From an uncultured Marmoricola sp. (lineage in GTDB: Bacteria > Actinomycetota > Actinomycetes > Propionibacteriales > Nocardioidaceae), in contig CALMLL010000068.1 of assembly GCA_937868075.1 (NCBI GenBank), forward strand, positions 1 through 45,176: DNA of 45,176 nt, written 5' to 3'. How positions within the stretch are numbered: the first letter of the stretch is position 1; the number at the start of each line of letters is the position of its first letter. The notes under the pieces were generated by a model. That model did not search any database. It saw only the letters and a list, made by a program, of their open reading frames with translations, and had not been told where the DNA came from. The position numbers and the translations under genes were made by a program. Positions 25,641 through 35,157 of this stretch are shown here, in pieces.

Positions 25641-27191
25641 TCAGCGCAGGCCGGTGCGCCGCATCAGTTTCAACGAGGTCAGCGTCTGCTTGGCGTACGC
25701 CGCGTAGTCCTGGTTCGGCTGCGGTCCCATGATCTGCTTCTTCAACACACCGACGTTTTGACAGTCGGTGTACTTCAACAGGCCCTGGTCGCCGTGACGT
25801 GCACCCACCCCGGACTGTTTGACCCCACCTGAGGGCGTGCCCTTGGAGGCGTACGCCGTCGCGAGGGAGTCGTTGACGTTGACGTTGCCCGACTCGATCC
25901 GCCGCGCCACCGCCTCGGCGGCGGCGATATCGCCACCCCAGACCGAGGCGTTGAGCCCGTAGTCGGTGTCGTTGGCAAGGGCGATCGCCTCGTCGACGGA
26001 GGTGTAGCGATGCAGTGCCACCACCGGGCCGAACGTCTCGCAACTGCCCGCCAGCATGTCGGCGGTGACGCCCTCCAACACCGTGGGTTCGAAGAACGCC
26101 GGCCCGATGTCGGGACGCGCTTTTCCGCCCACCAGGACGGTGGCGCCCTTGGCCACCGCATCCTCGACGTGGCTGGAGACTCGCTGGAGGTGGTCGGGTG
26201 AGATCAGCGAACCGACGTCAGCGGTGTAGTCGTAGGCAGCACTGAGGTGGAGCGCCGAGGTGGCCGCCACGAAGCGGTCGCGGAAGTCGGCGTAGATGGA
26301 GTCGTGCACGTACAACCGCTCGATGTGCATGCAGATCTGCCCGGTGTTGCCATAGCAGCCGAACAGCGCCCCTTTGACCACCTCGTCGAGGTTGGCATCG
26401 GGCAGCACGATCATCGGGTTCTTGCCACCCAGCTCCAGGCAGCAGCCGATGAGGTTGCGTCCAGCCTGCTCGCCGATGATCCGACCCGTGGCCGTCGACC
26501 CCGTGAACATCACATAGTTCGCGTTGTCGACCAGCGTCGGGCCGACGTCGGGCCCTTCACCGCACACGACCTGCATCAGCCCCTCGGGGAGCCCGGCCTC
26601 GTAGAGCATCGCGACGCCGTACAACGGAGACAAAGCGGTCTTGTTGTCAGGCTTCAAGACGACACCGTTGCCGGCCATCAACGCCGGGATCGCGTCCGAG
26701 ATGCCGGTGGCGAAGGGGAAGTTCCACGGCGAGATGATGCCGACGACCCCCTTGGGCACCCGGATCTCCGTCGAATACGACATGAACGGGACCGGACCGC
26801 CGTGCTTGGCCGGCGCCAGCAGTTTGGCGGCGCGCTTGAGGTAGTGCGAGACGACGATCGGCACGTCGCACGTCTCCTCGAAGGCCATCTGCCGAGCCTT
26901 GCCGGACTCGGCCTGGATCAGGTCGGTGGTGATCTCGGCACGCTCCAACAAGAGCGCGTGGTATCGCTTGAACACCTCCAGCCGGCGCTTGACCGACCAG
27001 GCCGCCCAGGTCTTCTGGGCTGCTCGCGCTGCGGCGAAGGCAGCCACGATGTCATCGGGTGAGGACTGCGGCAGCTGAGTGATCACCTCGCCGGTGTAGA
27101 CCTCGGTCAACGGCCAGGTCTCAGCCCTGGTGCCGGCAACCTGGGCGGTGAGGCGACGCAGCAGTTCGGTGGTGATCGAGACCGGAAGCAT
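25641..27191 (-). CDS. Succinate-semialdehyde dehydrogenase-like aldehyde dehydrogenase
   Basis: A 516-residue NAD(P)-dependent aldehyde dehydrogenase of the GabD2/succinate-semialdehyde dehydrogenase group. Active-site residues: N157 (SPWNFPF), E253 (CLELGGKNP) and the nucleophile C287 (GNTGQICMH). The ATG at 27191 shares one base with the stop of the upstream GMC oxidoreductase gene (TGATG). Together they could oxidise an alcohol to an aldehyde and then to an acid. A KstR-like site upstream hints at lipid or steroid side-chain metabolism instead of GABA breakdown. Confidence 0.92.
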   Translation of the reverse strand: MLPVSITTELLRRLTAQVAGTRAETWPLTEVYTGEVITQLPQSSPDDIVAAFAAARAAQKTWAAWSVKRRLEVFKRYHALLLERAEITTDLIQAESGKARQMAFEETCDVPIVVSHYLKRAAKLLAPAKHGGPVPFMSYSTEIRVPKGVVGIISPWNFPFATGISDAIPALMAGNGVVLKPDNKTALSPLYGVAMLYEAGLPEGLMQVVCGEGPDVGPTLVDNANYVMFTGSTATGRIIGEQAGRNLIGCCLELGGKNPMIVLPDANLDEVVKGALFGCYGNTGQICMHIERLYVHDSIYADFRDRFVAATSALHLSAAYDYTADVGSLISPDHLQRVSSHVEDAVAKGATVLVGGKARPDIGPAFFEPTVLEGVTADMLAGSCETFGPVVALHRYTSVDEAIALANDTDYGLNASVWGGDIAAAEAVARRIESGNVNVNDSLATAYASKGTPSGGVKQSGVGARHGDQGLLKYTDCQNVGVLKKQIMGPQPNQDYAAYAKQTLTSLKLMRRTGLR

Positions 27192-28822
27192 CAGGCCCCC
27201 AGGATGAACTCGGCGCACTTCTCGCCGATCATGATCGCCGGTGCGTTGGTGTTGCCGGAGGTGATCGTGGGCATGATCGAGGCATCCGCGACCCGGAGCC
27301 CCTCGATCCCACGCACCTTCAACGTCGGGTCGACCACGGCCCGCTCATCACTGCCCATGCGGCACGAGCCGACCGGGTGATAGACCGTGGTGAGGCGGCG
27401 GCGAAGTTCGTTGGCCAACTCCTCCCCGACCATGTGCTTGCCGGGCTCACCTTCGGCCTTGACGTGCGAGCCGTTGCCCGAGTCGTTCATCACCTCTCGG
27501 ATGATCTGGAAGCCCTCCAAGATGACCTTGAGGTCGTCCGGCTCGGTGAGATAGCCCGGGTCGATCACAGGTGTGGCGTTGGGGTCGGCGCCGGAGAGCC
27601 GGATCGTGCCGCGCGAGCGCGGCTGGATCAGGGTCGAGAACACCGACCATGAGGGCCGCTTGTCCGGAGCCAGGCGCTTCGGCTCGTCCTGATAGGGCGG
27701 GTAGGACCACGGCAGACCGAGCAACTGCATGTCCGGGGCATCGTCGGGCCCGGCCAGCGAGGTGCGCAAGAACGCACCCGCCTCGAACACCGAGTGGGCC
27801 ATGAAGTTGCTACCCGGACGCAGTCGGTCCTTGAGCAGAGCCATGCCGAAGTAGAGCGGAGAGGACTTGTGCGGAGAGTTGTCGACCAACCAGGTGCTGG
27901 GCACGAAGAGGTGGTCGTGGAAGTTGTCACCGACCGGCAGGTCCGCGACAACGTCGATCCCATGCTCGGCCAGGTGGGCCGCCGGGCCGATGCCTGAACG
28001 CATCAGCAGCGTCGGGGCGGCGTACGCGCCGGCGGAGACGATGACCTCCTTGGCCGCTCGGACGACCCGACTGGAGCCGTCGGCATCGATGACGTGGACT
28101 CCGGTCGCACGTCCGTTGTCGATGATCACCCGGTCGGCGAGAACACCGGTCTGCACCTGAAGGGTGGGCTGGGCGGCCTCGTCGAGATAGGCGCGCGAGG
28201 AGGAGTAGCGCACCGAGTCGCGGGTGTTCTCCTGGATCGCGTGGACGCCCTCCTGCTGCTCACCGTTGTAGTCGGGGTTGACCGGAACGCCGAGCACCTT
28301 GGATGCGGAGTCGATGAACATCTTGGCCACGTCGGTGATGTCGTGGTTCTCGATCACCTTCACCGGTCCGCCGGCGCCGCGGAAGTCGGAGGAGCCACCC
28401 TCCCAGTCCTCCATCTTGCGGAAGGTGGGCAGGACGTCGGCGTACCCCCAACCTGGGCAGCCGTCGGCCTCCCAGGAGTCGAAGTTGGCCTTGTTGCCGC
28501 GCACGAAGATCATGCCGTTGACCGAACTGGACCCGCCCATCAACTTGCCACGGGTGGCCGGGATCTTGCGGTTGAACAGTTCCCGTTGCGGAGCGTGGTA
28601 CCAACCCCAGTCGAACTTGGCCTTCATCTTCGGATCGGAGTGGATCATCGTGATCATGCCCGGCTTGCGGAACATCACCGACGAATCCCCGCCGCCGGCT
28701 TCGAGCAGGATCACGCTGGCGCCCGAGTCGGCCAGGCGGCCAGCTACCGCGCACCCTGCCGATCCGGCACCGACGACGACGTAGTCGGCTTCGTTGAGAT
28801 TCGCGACGCTGGCCTTGGACAT
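27191..28822 (-). CDS. GMC family FAD-dependent alcohol oxidoreductase (choline dehydrogenase-like)
   Basis: A 543-residue flavoenzyme. The ATG at 28822 has GGAGGAA upstream. The FAD-binding fold starts at residue 14 (YVVVGAGSAGCAVAGRL); GMC signatures are RGKLMGGSSSVNGMIFVRG and SAGAYAAPTLLMRSGIGP; the catalytic His lies in VYHPVGSCRMG. It oxidises an alcohol to an aldehyde. With no betaine aldehyde dehydrogenase type or choline transporter nearby, choline is not a convincing substrate. First gene of a two-gene unit with the aldehyde dehydrogenase. Confidence 0.92.
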   Translation of the reverse strand: MSKASVANLNEADYVVVGAGSAGCAVAGRLADSGASVILLEAGGGDSSVMFRKPGMITMIHSDPKMKAKFDWGWYHAPQRELFNRKIPATRGKLMGGSSSVNGMIFVRGNKANFDSWEADGCPGWGYADVLPTFRKMEDWEGGSSDFRGAGGPVKVIENHDITDVAKMFIDSASKVLGVPVNPDYNGEQQEGVHAIQENTRDSVRYSSSRAYLDEAAQPTLQVQTGVLADRVIIDNGRATGVHVIDADGSSRVVRAAKEVIVSAGAYAAPTLLMRSGIGPAAHLAEHGIDVVADLPVGDNFHDHLFVPSTWLVDNSPHKSSPLYFGMALLKDRLRPGSNFMAHSVFEAGAFLRTSLAGPDDAPDMQLLGLPWSYPPYQDEPKRLAPDKRPSWSVFSTLIQPRSRGTIRLSGADPNATPVIDPGYLTEPDDLKVILEGFQIIREVMNDSGNGSHVKAEGEPGKHMVGEELANELRRRLTTVYHPVGSCRMGSDERAVVDPTLKVRGIEGLRVADASIMPTITSGNTNAPAIMIGEKCAEFILGA

Positions 28823-28892
28823 GGACTTCCTCCGACGTGAGAGCCACTGTGGCGCTGGGTGCCGAGGGCATGTCCGCCCCGGCGCGGCCAAC

Positions 28893-28906
28893 TGTAACGC
28901 GTTCTA
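28893..28906. promoter_or_regulatory. KstR/TetR-like operator upstream of the GMC operon
   Basis: TGTAACGCGTTCTA fits the pattern TNNAACNNGTTNNA known for KstR-type TetR repressors of steroid catabolism, and sits within a longer imperfect palindrome AACT...AACGCGTT...AGTT (28890-28909). It lies 70 bp upstream of the GMC start and 71 bp before pdxY, between divergent genes, so it could act on either. The match is by eye only. Confidence 0.5.
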
Positions 28907-28977
28907 GTTTGGTGGCACAGACCCAGAGGCGGTCGGCTCCCGCCAAGGCGCCGAGGACGGCTCGATAGCATCCGAAG

Positions 28978-29829
28978 GTGAGCATCCTCTCGATCCAGTC
29001 GGCGGTCGCCTACGGACATGTCGGCAACTCCGCGGCCGTCTTCGTCATGCAACGCCTCGGCGTCGAGGTGTGGCCGGTCTACACGGTGAACTTCTCCAAC
29101 CACACCGGCTACGGCCAGTGGCGCGGACCGGTGATGCCTGCGGCCGACGTGGCCGAGGTGATCGCCGGAGTCGAGGAGCGCGGTGCCTTCGAGGAAGTCG
29201 ACGCAGTGCTGTCGGGATACCAGGGTGGAGCAGACATCGGCGCGGTGATCCTCGACGCGGTCGCTCGCGTGAAGGCGGCCAACGCTCGGGCGATCTATGC
29301 CTGCGACCCGGTGATGGGCAACGCCAAGTCCGGCTGCTTCGTGCACCCCGACATCCCGGTGCTCCTGCGCGACAAGGTGGTGCCCCAAGCCGATCTGATC
29401 ACGCCCAACCAGTTCGAGTTGGGCTACCTGACCGACACCGAACCACGCAGCCTCGAGGACACCCTGCACTCGGTCGAGGCCGCGCGTGCGATGGGACCTT
29501 CGACGGTCCTGGTGACCAGCGTTCATCGCCCCGACGCTCCCCCACACACGGTGGAGATGCTCGCGGTGCATCGCGACGAGGCTTGGATCGTGCAGACCCC
29601 GTTGCTGCCGATGAAGGCCAACGGCTCCGGAGACGTGACTGCTGCCCTGTTCACCGCGCACCTGCTTCAGACCGACGACGCCAAGCTGTCGCTGGAGCGC
29701 ACCGTGTCCAGCGTCTACGACCTGCTGCAGATGACTCTGGACTCGGGACGTCGTGAACTCCAGATCGTGCAGTCGCAGGAGACCCTGGCCCATCCCCGGA
29801 TGCAGTTCAGCGCCACCAGGATCGACTGA
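28978..29829 (+). CDS. pdxY: Pyridoxal kinase PdxY
   Basis: A 283-residue ribokinase-fold enzyme that phosphorylates pyridoxal, salvaging vitamin B6 for PLP enzymes. Motifs: SILSIQSAVAYGHVGNSAA at the start, DPVMGN (metal/substrate), LITPNQFELGYL and the anion hole with catalytic Asp, KANGSGDVTAALF. It starts at a GTG (28978). Full family length. Divergent to the GMC operon and convergent with malQ. Confidence 0.93.
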   Translation: MSILSIQSAVAYGHVGNSAAVFVMQRLGVEVWPVYTVNFSNHTGYGQWRGPVMPAADVAEVIAGVEERGAFEEVDAVLSGYQGGADIGAVILDAVARVKAANARAIYACDPVMGNAKSGCFVHPDIPVLLRDKVVPQADLITPNQFELGYLTDTEPRSLEDTLHSVEAARAMGPSTVLVTSVHRPDAPPHTVEMLAVHRDEAWIVQTPLLPMKANGSGDVTAALFTAHLLQTDDAKLSLERTVSSVYDLLQMTLDSGRRELQIVQSQETLAHPRMQFSATRID

Positions 29830-29833
29830 TCGG

Positions 29834-31939
29834 TCAGTGACCGATCGCGGCCAGCACCTCGCGCACCCTGGGTGACTCGAAGACGTCCTCCAACGTCAGG
29901 AGGCGGCCATCGGAGTCGGTCAGCGGCACCCGCCAGTTGGGGTACTCATCGACAGTTCCCGGCTGGTTCTGAGTACGCCGATCGCCGACTGCATCGACCA
30001 GCGCCACGCACTGCAATCGGGCCGGGCTCTGCGCGAGCAGCCGATGCAACCCGATCAGCACCTCCTCCGCGCTGGCATCGGGCGCGGTCAGCCCGCGCTC
30101 GAGCAGGAGGTTCAGCCAGTCCTCCCGCGAGGCCGAGTCGATCGCCAACTCCTCGGCCAGGGGGCGAGTGAGCATGCCCAGGCGGTCTCGCAGTCGGACA
30201 TGGTCTCCGGCCAGGTAGCCCAGGGTGGGCGGCAGGTCGTGAGTGGTGACCGAGGCGAGTGCCCACTCCCGCCACCGCTCGGGCGGCAGCGCGGAGCCGT
30301 CGCCGGCGTAGTCGCGCTCGAAGAACAGGATCGAGGTGCCCAGGATGCCGCGCTCGCGCAGGTAGTCGCGGACCCAGGGTTCGACGGTGCCCACGTCCTC
30401 GCCGACGACCACGGCACCGGCTCGATGGGCCTCCAGTGCCAAGATCCCCACCATCGCGTCGTGGTCGTAGCGCACGAAGGTGCCCTCGGTGGCCGCTGCG
30501 CCGTCGGGGATCCACCACAGTCGGAAGAGCCCCAGGACGTGGTCGACCCGCACCCCTCCTGCGTGCTTGAGGACCGTGGCCACCAGGGAACGGAACGGCT
30601 GATACTCCAAGGCCTCCAGAGCGTCGGGACGCCACGGCGGCTGGCCCCAGTCCTGCCCGAGTTGGGTGTAGGCGTCTGGAGGAGCGCCGACGCTGATCCC
30701 CTGAGCGAAGACCTCCGGCATGCTCCAGGTCTCGGCCCCGCGACGGTTCACCCCGACAGCGAGGTCGTGCATGATCCCCAGCGACATTCCCGCGCGGCGG
30801 GCACTGTCGTGGGTCATGGCGAGTTGCTCGTCGAGTTGCCAGGCCATCCACCGGTGGAAATCCACCACGTCGGGGTGCCGGTCGGCGTACTCAGCGACGG
30901 CGGGCGAGGTGGGGTCCTGCAGTTCGGGCGGCCATGCCCACCAGTCCGCGCCGTGCTCCTCAGCCAGAGCGCACCAGGTCGCGTACCGCTGGAGCATCAC
31001 CCCGCCCTGGTCGCAGAAGGCCTGGTAGGCGAACTCGCGTCCGGCGCGTCGAGGCACCGCCGCGATGAGTCGCAGAGCGATCCGTTTGGCCCCCCACGCG
31101 GTCTGCCGGTCGATCCGATCGACGCCGTCGAGCGCAGCCTTCACTTTCCTCCGGAGGTTGGCCACCCGGGTCCGGTCGCGGCCACTGAGTCCGGCGTACT
31201 CCTCCATGGCCTCCACCCGCAGATAGAGCGGGTTGGCGAAGCGCCGCGTCGTGGGCAGGTAGGGCGAGGGCTCCATCGGTGGCACCGGCTGGACCGCGTG
31301 CATCGGGTTGACCAAGACGTACGCCGCCTGGTGCTCCACTGCCGACCACACCGCCAGATCGGTCAGGTCGCCCAGGTCGCCGACCCCCCAGGAGTCGCGC
31401 GACCGGACGCTGTAGAGCTGGGTCGCCAGTCCCCAGCCATGAGCGGGAGACATGTCCGCCGGAAGGCCCAGCCAGGCCGGAGTCACCACCCATGCCATCG
31501 CGGCGTCGTGCTCACCGGAGCGGGCCCGGAGCACGTGATAGCCGAGCGGAAGGTCGCTCGGGACCGCGAACGTGGCCTCCCCCACCAGGTGCCCATCGAC
31601 GTCCTGCGCCGGAGTGTCGTTGGTCTGTTGCGCCAGGTCTCGACGCTGGGCCCCATCTTCGAGATCGAGCCAGATCTCCACCGGCGATCCATGCGGGACG
31701 TGGACGTCGACGGTGGCCTGTTGCCCTTGGCGCACCACCTTCACCGGCGGCAGCATCCGTCGCCACCGCTGCAGTCGATGGTGGATCAGCGCGGCTTCCG
31801 GGTCGGTGGTGTCGACTCCCAGCGCGGCCAACACCGCGGTCAAGGTGGCCTCGCTGACCTGTTGGTGCTGACCCTGCCAATCCCAGTAGTGGGTGGCGAC
31901 TCCGAAGGCGTCTGCGAGATCGACGAGCCCCTGGCTCAT
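29834..31939 (-). CDS. malQ: 4-alpha-glucanotransferase (amylomaltase, GH77)
   Basis: A 701-residue enzyme that transfers maltodextrin chains between glucans in the cytosol. Catalytic motifs of GH77 are visible: GVRVDHVLGLFRLWW (nucleophile Asp), VVVGEDVGTVEPWV (acid/base Glu) and TTHDLPPTLGYLAG (transition-state Asp). The N-terminal 160 residues are the beta domain typical of the long actinobacterial MalQ. The start is the ATG at 31939 (MSQGLVDLADAFGV); in-frame sequence further upstream would run into the tRNA gene. Confidence 0.95.
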   Translation of the reverse strand: MSQGLVDLADAFGVATHYWDWQGQHQQVSEATLTAVLAALGVDTTDPEAALIHHRLQRWRRMLPPVKVVRQGQQATVDVHVPHGSPVEIWLDLEDGAQRRDLAQQTNDTPAQDVDGHLVGEATFAVPSDLPLGYHVLRARSGEHDAAMAWVVTPAWLGLPADMSPAHGWGLATQLYSVRSRDSWGVGDLGDLTDLAVWSAVEHQAAYVLVNPMHAVQPVPPMEPSPYLPTTRRFANPLYLRVEAMEEYAGLSGRDRTRVANLRRKVKAALDGVDRIDRQTAWGAKRIALRLIAAVPRRAGREFAYQAFCDQGGVMLQRYATWCALAEEHGADWWAWPPELQDPTSPAVAEYADRHPDVVDFHRWMAWQLDEQLAMTHDSARRAGMSLGIMHDLAVGVNRRGAETWSMPEVFAQGISVGAPPDAYTQLGQDWGQPPWRPDALEALEYQPFRSLVATVLKHAGGVRVDHVLGLFRLWWIPDGAAATEGTFVRYDHDAMVGILALEAHRAGAVVVGEDVGTVEPWVRDYLRERGILGTSILFFERDYAGDGSALPPERWREWALASVTTHDLPPTLGYLAGDHVRLRDRLGMLTRPLAEELAIDSASREDWLNLLLERGLTAPDASAEEVLIGLHRLLAQSPARLQCVALVDAVGDRRTQNQPGTVDEYPNWRVPLTDSDGRLLTLEDVFESPRVREVLAAIGH

Positions 31940-32056
31940 GGTCGTCGTACCTCCGGGCGCGCTCGGCGTTTCGGAGTGGTCATGGCCTGCCTCCCGAGGT
32001 CGGGTGTGCGTCGTCTCGGACGACCACGGACCGCGATCGCGGTCCCCACACAAACG

Positions 32057-32129
32057 AGCCGGTGACAGGAGTCGAACCCGCGACATCCTCATTACAAGTG
32101 AGGCGCTCTACCAACTGAGCTACACCGGC
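32057..32129 (-). tRNA. tRNA-Thr (anticodon UGU)
   Basis: The 73-nt minus-strand sequence folds as a cloverleaf: acceptor GCCGGTG/CACCGGC, D arm GCTC...GAGC, anticodon stem CCTCA/TGAGG with loop CTTGTAA (anticodon TGT, codon ACA), and T loop TTCGACT. The discriminator base is U and the CCA end is not encoded. It sits alone between malQ and the sulfatase gene. Confidence 0.95.
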
Positions 32130-32177
32130 CTCGCGCATCGACGCGCGCGGACATCCTAGACCGCGCCGCGGGATGGC

Positions 32178-33812
32178 TCAGCGGTAGTAATCGGCAGTGG
32201 CCTGCCGCTGATGCAGGGTCAAGTCGCGCTCCTGGGCGGGGGTGGCCCGCAAGTCCGCCGGCAGCGGGGTCCGGCACGACTTGTCTGCGCAGTTCTGATA
32301 GTTGCTCCAGACCTCTTGGAGGCGTTCGCGCATGGCCGAGTACGCCGGGTCGGCGTACACATTGCGTAGTTGGAGCGGGTCGGCGCGAAGGTCATACATC
32401 TCGGCATCGCCGTTGCCGTAGCGGATGTAACTCCAACCGGCCACCCGAATGCCGCTGATGTTGAGGCCCGAGGCGAACTTGGTCATCGGAACGCCGTTGG
32501 ACACCGCGGCGTCGAGCCCTTCGGTGACGACTACGCGGTCCCAACCACGGTCGGCGGCGATCACATCGCGCAACGACTCGCCGTCGCATCGCGGCATCGG
32601 GCCGGTGTCGGTCCAGTCGCTGATGGTCGGGGCCATGTCAATGGTCATGACGGGGTCGTAGCGCACTCCGTGCGGAACGTCCGGCCCGGCCACGATCAGG
32701 GGCACTCGTAGTGACGGTTCGTGACTGAGGATCTTGCCGTAGCGCTTGCGGTGTTCACCCAGGAAGTAGCCGTTGTCGGAGGTGAACACGATGTAGGTGC
32801 GGTCCAGGGCCCGCAGCGCCTTCAACTGGGCCAACGTGGCACCGATCTCCTTGTCGAGCACGAACAGCGCCTCGGCGCGCTGGCGTGAGGACTTCAACTC
32901 CGCGCGGCGCTCGGCGGCGTTGAGTTCTGGGGTCTGGAGGAAACCGGGCTTGTCGCTGATATCGGCTTCGGTGGTGCCGTTGCGACGCACCCCGATGCCG
33001 TGGCGGATCACCTTGTTGAACTTCCCACGCACCCATGCCGGCCGGGCCGGGGTCTCGAACGTCGACATGGTGCCATCACTGCGTCGAACCGGCAGCGGAT
33101 CGTCCTTCTCCACAGGGCTTCCGAAGTGAGGCGCCACCGGTGTCCACCACACGAACCAGGGCTTGGAGGTGGTCGAGAATCCCGAGATCACCGACCGGGT
33201 GTGTTGGGCCAGCACGTTGGTCGAATAGCGACCGCGGTTGCCCACGAGATCACCGTTGACGTTGAGGGTGATGGCCGAATAGTTGTAGGTCCCGCCCCAT
33301 AGCGCAGAGTCCGAGGGGAACCTGCCGTAGTCGCTGGCTGCGTGCCACTGCGTCCACCCCGGAGGCACGTAGGTCAAGGAGGGCTGACCGGTGGAGTAGA
33401 CCGGCTGGCTGCCGTAGCCGTTGAGGTACTTGCCGATCAGGGCGGTCTGATAGCCCGCGTCCTGGAGGTGGGTGGCCACTGTGGTGGCGTCGTTGAAGGC
33501 CCCGAAACCGTAGGGCTCGACGTGACTGAGAACACGGTGGTTGTGGGAGTACTTCCCGGTCAGGAAGCTGGTCCGCGAGGGGCAGCACAGCGGGTTGGGC
33601 GCGAAGGAGTTGGCGAAGGTGAGCCCCCGCTGCGCGATCAGTCGGCGCACGTTCGGCATGAACCGCACATCGTCGGCACGCATGTCGTCGGTCTCGATCA
33701 CCAGTACGTTCGGCCTGGTCACAGCCGTTTCCTGCGGCAAAGCGACCGCGTTGGGTGCCGCCAGCAAGGTCGCGGCGCTGGCAGTCACCAGCAGCGTCGC
33801 GATCGCCTTCAT
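32178..33812 (-). CDS. Secreted sulfatase (N-acetylglucosamine-6-sulfatase-like)
   Basis: A 544-residue sulfatase with an N-terminal signal peptide (MKAIATLLVTASAATLLAAPNA, likely cleavage near residues 24-25). The sulfatase signature C76-C-P-S-R80 (LCCPSRTSFLTGKYSHN) supplies the cysteine that is oxidised to formylglycine; the metal site includes IETDDMRADD (residues 40-48). It probably removes sulfate esters from polysaccharides outside the cell. No formylglycine-generating enzyme is encoded nearby, so it must be supplied elsewhere. Reads as an isolated gene. Confidence 0.92.
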   Translation of the reverse strand: MKAIATLLVTASAATLLAAPNAVALPQETAVTRPNVLVIETDDMRADDVRFMPNVRRLIAQRGLTFANSFAPNPLCCPSRTSFLTGKYSHNHRVLSHVEPYGFGAFNDATTVATHLQDAGYQTALIGKYLNGYGSQPVYSTGQPSLTYVPPGWTQWHAASDYGRFPSDSALWGGTYNYSAITLNVNGDLVGNRGRYSTNVLAQHTRSVISGFSTTSKPWFVWWTPVAPHFGSPVEKDDPLPVRRSDGTMSTFETPARPAWVRGKFNKVIRHGIGVRRNGTTEADISDKPGFLQTPELNAAERRAELKSSRQRAEALFVLDKEIGATLAQLKALRALDRTYIVFTSDNGYFLGEHRKRYGKILSHEPSLRVPLIVAGPDVPHGVRYDPVMTIDMAPTISDWTDTGPMPRCDGESLRDVIAADRGWDRVVVTEGLDAAVSNGVPMTKFASGLNISGIRVAGWSYIRYGNGDAEMYDLRADPLQLRNVYADPAYSAMRERLQEVWSNYQNCADKSCRTPLPADLRATPAQERDLTLHQRQATADYYR

Positions 33813-33904
33813 ATTGTCATCTGCTCACAGTCGTCTTCACGTGTCCAAAGCCTGGTGAAGGGTACGCGGTAGGCCCTGGTGGCACCTAACCTGAAGCGGT
33901 GCCC

Positions 33905-35140
33905 ATGCGGATCGTGTCCAGCCGTCCCGACCCGGCGGTGCTGACCCTTCCCTGGAATCAGCCACTGGAGTCGTGGACCGAGCACGTGGTGCCGTTGCCG
34001 CGCGGGTTGTCTCGCCACGTCGTACGCATCGTGCGGCTGGGTTCGGCGGTCTATGCGATCAAAGAGACCACCGAAGAGATGGCCTGGCGCGAATACAACC
34101 TGCTGCGCAATCTCGCCCGCCTCGACCTGCCCGCGGTGGTCGCGCACGCAGTGGTGACCGGCCGGGTCGATGAGGCGGGGGAAGAACTCCCGGCGGCGCT
34201 GATCACCCGCCATTTGCAGTTCGCCCTTCCCTACCGCTCGCTGTTCGCCAACGGAATGCGCGCCGACACCCTCCCGGCCCTCATCGACGCCCTCGTGGTG
34301 TTGCTGGTGCGCCTCCACCTTGCCGGGTTCTATTGGGGTGACGTGTCGCTCTCGAACGTGCTGTTCCGCCGCGATGCGGGTGCCTTGGCGGCCTATCTGG
34401 TCGATGCCGAGACCGGCGAACTGCGCTCCAGCATCTCCGCGCCGCTACGTGAGTACGACGTCGAAGTGGGCACCCAGAACGTCTTCGCCGAACTCCTCGA
34501 CCTCGAGGCCGCACATCTGGTCGACCACGTCGACCCCGCAGACGTGGTGGAGATGATCCTGTGCCGCTACCGGGAGCTGTGGAACGAACTGACCAGCACC
34601 GAGGAGTTCGGCACCGACCAGCTGTGGCGCATCGAGCAGCGAGTGGCCCGGCTCAACGATCTCGGGTTCGACGTGGAGGAACTCGACGTGGTCACCGACT
34701 TCGACGGCGATCTGGTCCGAATCACCCCGCGCGTGGTCGAACTGGGCCACCACACGCGCGAGTTCCAGTCGTTGACCGGACTCGACGTGGAGGACAACCA
34801 GGCTCGGGTCCTGCTCAACGATCTGGCCTCCTACACCGCCCACACCGGCCAGGGCGGTGAGGACCGTCAACTGGTCGCCCAGCGATGGCTGCACGACATC
34901 TACGAACCGTTGGTGGCCATGGTCCCGCCGGAGTTGCGCGGGAAACTGCAAGGACCTGAGTTGTTCCACGAGATCCTGGTGCACCGCTGGTACCTCTCCG
35001 AGCGAGCCGGACACGAGGTGAACATCTTCGACACCGCTCGCGACTTCATCGCCACCCACCTGCGTGCTCGCCCTGAGGAGGCGATCCCCGAGCCGGTGGC
35101 CGATCTCGTCGAGTCCGCCGGCGCCGACGACGAGGCCTGA
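33905..35140 (+). CDS. DUF4032 protein with kinase-like fold
   Basis: A 411-residue protein started at the ATG at 33905; a GTG two codons upstream (33899) is possible. The N-terminal half keeps kinase-like features: lysine in VYAIKETTEEMAWREYNLL, a catalytic-loop-like GFYWGDVSLSNVLF and a DFG-like YLVDAETGE. The C-terminal half is DUF4032 (about residues 230-400). Such proteins are sometimes labelled lipopolysaccharide kinase-like. Activity and target are unknown; it is cytosolic by sequence. It is followed 17 nt later by an acyl-CoA dehydrogenase gene. Confidence 0.85.
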   Translation: MRIVSSRPDPAVLTLPWNQPLESWTEHVVPLPRGLSRHVVRIVRLGSAVYAIKETTEEMAWREYNLLRNLARLDLPAVVAHAVVTGRVDEAGEELPAALITRHLQFALPYRSLFANGMRADTLPALIDALVVLLVRLHLAGFYWGDVSLSNVLFRRDAGALAAYLVDAETGELRSSISAPLREYDVEVGTQNVFAELLDLEAAHLVDHVDPADVVEMILCRYRELWNELTSTEEFGTDQLWRIEQRVARLNDLGFDVEELDVVTDFDGDLVRITPRVVELGHHTREFQSLTGLDVEDNQARVLLNDLASYTAHTGQGGEDRQLVAQRWLHDIYEPLVAMVPPELRGKLQGPELFHEILVHRWYLSERAGHEVNIFDTARDFIATHLRARPEEAIPEPVADLVESAGADDEA

Positions 35141-35157
35141 GCGGTAGCGTCGCGGCC

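Noticed and set aside
30044..32065. Plus-strand open frame of 673 codons
   Set aside because: It is antisense to malQ, which has all GH77 motifs, and also runs into the tRNA gene.
31940..32092. Longer N-terminus for MalQ
   Set aside because: The extension would translate part of the tRNA-Thr gene and has no homology-like character; the ATG at 31939 begins the family sequence.
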